DNA of 23,336 bases from JADLBR01 sp020847615 (GTDB lineage Bacteria; Verrucomicrobiota; Verrucomicrobiia; JADLBR01): positions 1 through 23,336 of the forward strand of contig JAPKHT010000089.1 of assembly GCA_026646655.1 (NCBI GenBank), given 5' to 3'. This document shows, piece after piece, positions 21,667 through 23,336 of the stretch (positions are counted from its first letter, which is position 1; the number at the start of each line of letters is the position of its first letter). The notes beneath the pieces were generated by a model that was not told the origin of the DNA, ran no database searches, and saw only the letters and a program-made list of their open reading frames with translations. The position numbers and the translations under genes were made by a program.

Positions 21667-23067
21667 ATGGCCGTCACGAGGGAGTCGGAGCTCACGCCCC
21701 GGCAAAGAGAGAGCATCAAGAAGGCGCGCCAAGCCGCGCAGCGCGACAATTTTGATTACGTGGTGACGCTGCTCCAGCAGTTGCTCAAGGAGGTTCCGGG
21801 ATACCTCGATGGCCGCAAGCTGCTGCGCGAGACCTGCATCCGGAAATCCAAGGCCGGCTCGCGCATCATGCAATCGCTGAGCTCCCTGTCCACCGCGCCC
21901 GCCATCATGAAGGCGCAGGGCCTGGCCAAGAAGAATGGCCAGGAGGCCCTCAACGTCCTCGAGCAGGTGCTGGTCGATGACCCGTTCAACGAGCAGGCCA
22001 ACAGCCTCATGAGCCAGATCGCGCGCGACCTGGACATGGCCGAGACGGCCTGTTTCGCGCACGAGATACTCCAGCGCGCAAAACCCAACGATATCCCGAA
22101 CCTCCTCCTGCTCGGAAAGCTGTACCTCGAGCTCAGGGACCCGCGGGCGCTCGAGGTCTTCGAGGCGGTCCTCGACGTCGATCCCCGCAACAACGATGCG
22201 CTGAGCAACCTCAAGGCCGCCGAGGCCATCCGCACCATGGAGAGGGTGGGCTGGGGCGAGGCGGGCGACTACCGGCAGCTCATCAAGGATTCGGACGAGG
22301 CCGAGCAACTGGAGCAGACCGCCCGCATCTCCAAGTCGCACGACGCGATCGACAAGCTGATCGCCGAGCACTACGACCGGTTCCAGGCGGACCCCAACAA
22401 TGTCCTCGAGGCCCGCAAGATCGGCGAGCTCTATCGCCAGAAGGGCGACCTGCCCAACGCCCTCGCCTTCTACGAGCACGCCCACGAGCTCGCCAACAAG
22501 GCCGATCCCCACATCGAGCGCACCATCTTCGAGATCCGCGTCCAGCAGTACGACGAGCTGATCAAGCAGTGGGAGCACTTCGTCGCCGAAAACCCGGATC
22601 ACCCGGAGCACGCGCAGCACGCCCAGACGCTGGAGACCAACCGCAAGGAGCGCGCCGACCTCGTGCTCTCGGAGGCCCGCGCGCGCGTCGCCAAGTACCC
22701 CAACGATCTCCAGTTCCGCTTCGAGCTGGGCGAGGCGCTCTTCAACGCGGGGCAGCACAGCGATGCCATCCCCGAGCTCCAGGCCGCCCTCCGGCAGCCC
22801 AACGTCCGCGTCCGCGCCATGACCCTCCTGAGCCTCTGCTTCCGCGCCAAGGGCATGCTCGATATGGCCGCCAAGCGCCTCGAGGAGGCCGACGCCGAGC
22901 TGCGCGCGATGGACGACTCGAAGAAGGACATCCTCTACAACCTCGGGCTCATCTACGAGGACATGGGCGACAAGGCCAAGGCCATCGATGCCTTCAAGAA
23001 GATCTACGAGGTCGACTACGGATACCGGGATGTCGCCAGGCGCGTCGAGGATTCCTATCGCGCGTGA
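21667..23067 (+). CDS. TPR-repeat protein
   Basis: The 466-residue soluble protein is made almost wholly of paired helices. Recognisable tetratricopeptide patterns include A-L-N-V-L-E-Q-V-L-V-D-D-P, A-L-E-V-F-E-A-V-L-D-V-D-P-R-N, K-I-G-E-L-Y-R-Q-K-G-D-L-P-N-A-L-A-F-Y-E-H-A, F-E-L-G-E-A-L-F-N-A-G-Q and N-L-G-L-I-Y-E-D-M-G-D-K-A-K-A-I-D-A-F-K. The first 60 residues are charged and helical. It presumably serves as a scaffold for other proteins; no catalytic motif is seen. The stop overlaps the ubiE start by 4 nt (GTGA), so the two genes are co-translated. The start is the ATG at 21667, 53 bp after the heparinase-like gene; an upstream in-frame extension would overlap that gene. Confidence 0.85.
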   Translation: MAVTRESELTPRQRESIKKARQAAQRDNFDYVVTLLQQLLKEVPGYLDGRKLLRETCIRKSKAGSRIMQSLSSLSTAPAIMKAQGLAKKNGQEALNVLEQVLVDDPFNEQANSLMSQIARDLDMAETACFAHEILQRAKPNDIPNLLLLGKLYLELRDPRALEVFEAVLDVDPRNNDALSNLKAAEAIRTMERVGWGEAGDYRQLIKDSDEAEQLEQTARISKSHDAIDKLIAEHYDRFQADPNNVLEARKIGELYRQKGDLPNALAFYEHAHELANKADPHIERTIFEIRVQQYDELIKQWEHFVAENPDHPEHAQHAQTLETNRKERADLVLSEARARVAKYPNDLQFRFELGEALFNAGQHSDAIPELQAALRQPNVRVRAMTLLSLCFRAKGMLDMAAKRLEEADAELRAMDDSKKDILYNLGLIYEDMGDKAKAIDAFKKIYEVDYGYRDVARRVEDSYRA

Positions 23068-23240
23068 CGCCCGACGCGCTCCAGGGCCCCGAGGCGATAC
23101 GGGACATGTTCGCCCGCATCCGCGGGCGCTATGACCTCCTCAACCGGCTGCTGAGCCTCGGCCAGGATGTGGGCTGGAGGCGGCTCATGGCGCGTCGCGT
23201 CGCGGCCCGGCGCCCGCGGCGCATCCTGGACCTGGCGACC
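23064..23240 (+). CDS. ubiE: Demethylmenaquinone/ubiquinone methyltransferase, 5' part only
   Basis: UbiE/MenG performs the last C-methylation of menaquinone (and a C-methylation of ubiquinone) with S-adenosylmethionine. The 59 codons here carry the conserved start I-R-D-M-F-A-R-I-R-G-R-Y-D-L-L-N-R-L-L-S and the beginning of motif I, R-I-L-D-L-A-T. The family continues G-T-G-D, but here the frame runs on as A-D-A-A-L and a stop at 23256-23258. This is a break, not a normal end: the following bases read as another gene on the minus strand. The GTG start at 23064 overlaps the TPR stop. Presence of the gene suggests a respiratory organism, in line with glpD. Confidence 0.85.
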
Positions 23241-23335
23241 GCTGATGCCGCACTGTAACTCTTGCCGAACAGCAATAGCATGATCGGTTCGGCGGCCAGG
23301 CATGCCAGCGCTGCCGCAGGGATACCAAAGGCCAT
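23241..23335 (-). CDS. Fragment of a polysaccharide flippase-like membrane protein (chimeric end)
   Basis: From the right edge to the break in ubiE, the minus strand is open and gives about 31 residues: a hydrophobic stretch A-A-L-A-C-L-A-A-E-P-I-M, then L-L-L-F-G-K-S-Y-S-A-A-S-A. The F-G-x-x-Y-x-x-A-x-x-V pattern after a membrane span is typical of Wzx/MATE-like polysaccharide export proteins. Codon choices (TTT, CTA, AGT, GGT) are less GC-biased than in the rest of the window. I infer a piece of another locus or genome joined at about 23240. Confidence 0.5.
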
Positions 23336-23336
23336 C

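Noticed and set aside
20019..21749. 576-codon minus-strand frame opposite the heparinase-like gene
   Set aside because: It is a shadow of the plus-strand gene; composition is biased and no domain is recognisable.

Overview
This window is very GC-rich chromosomal DNA, with G/C at most third codon positions, from a bacterium that I place tentatively in the PVC superphylum, most likely a Verrucomicrobiota-type organism. The basis is the character of the divergent DNA polymerase III delta subunit, the HIT protein and the TPR protein, and the abundance of secreted glycoside-hydrolase-like proteins. No rRNA or other direct taxonomic marker is present, so this is inference.

Layout. Positions 1 to about 90 are a lower-GC piece that does not belong to the following gene. 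From there to 6281 lie the 3' part of a GH38-type alpha-mannosidase, a DUF4388+FHA regulator, and a 1186-residue secreted GH129/GH101-like glycosidase. Positions 6282-6649 are non-coding and hold a repeat zone: two copies of a 72-bp element around a composite palindrome. A third, diverged copy of the element's core lies near 2583. On the minus strand follow glpD (aerobic glycerol-3-phosphate dehydrogenase, 6650-8260) and a tRNA-Glu(TTC) at 8563-8638.

Positions 8753-12733 are a tight plus-strand operon for a surface sugar: a FemAB/GNAT-like acyltransferase, an FdtA-like nucleotide-sugar 3,4-ketoisomerase, a DegT/DnrJ/EryC1 sugar aminotransferase and a glycosyltransferase. Most are joined by 4-nt stop/start overlaps. 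A PglD/NeuD-like acetyltransferase (minus strand) and an ATP-grasp ligase (plus strand) diverge from 13440-13638 and probably belong to the same surface-glycan theme. Housekeeping genes follow: holA (minus), a HIT hydrolase and recF. Next come a GT2 polyprenyl-phosphate glycosyltransferase, a multi-membrane-span putative GT-C transferase and an (alpha/alpha)6-barrel, heparinase-like protein. This looks like a lipid-linked-sugar glycosylation or exopolysaccharide module. The window ends with a TPR protein and the first 59 codons of ubiE/menG.

UbiE breaks off abruptly at about 23240, inside its SAM-binding motif. The last 96 bp read on the minus strand as a fragment of a polysaccharide flippase-like membrane protein. 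Both ends of the window therefore look chimeric, which suggests contig-end misassembly rather than biology. I did not find a clearly new defence or mobile system. The best candidates for novelty are the palindromic repeat family, the lipid-linked glycosylation module beside recF, and the multidomain GH129-like enzyme.
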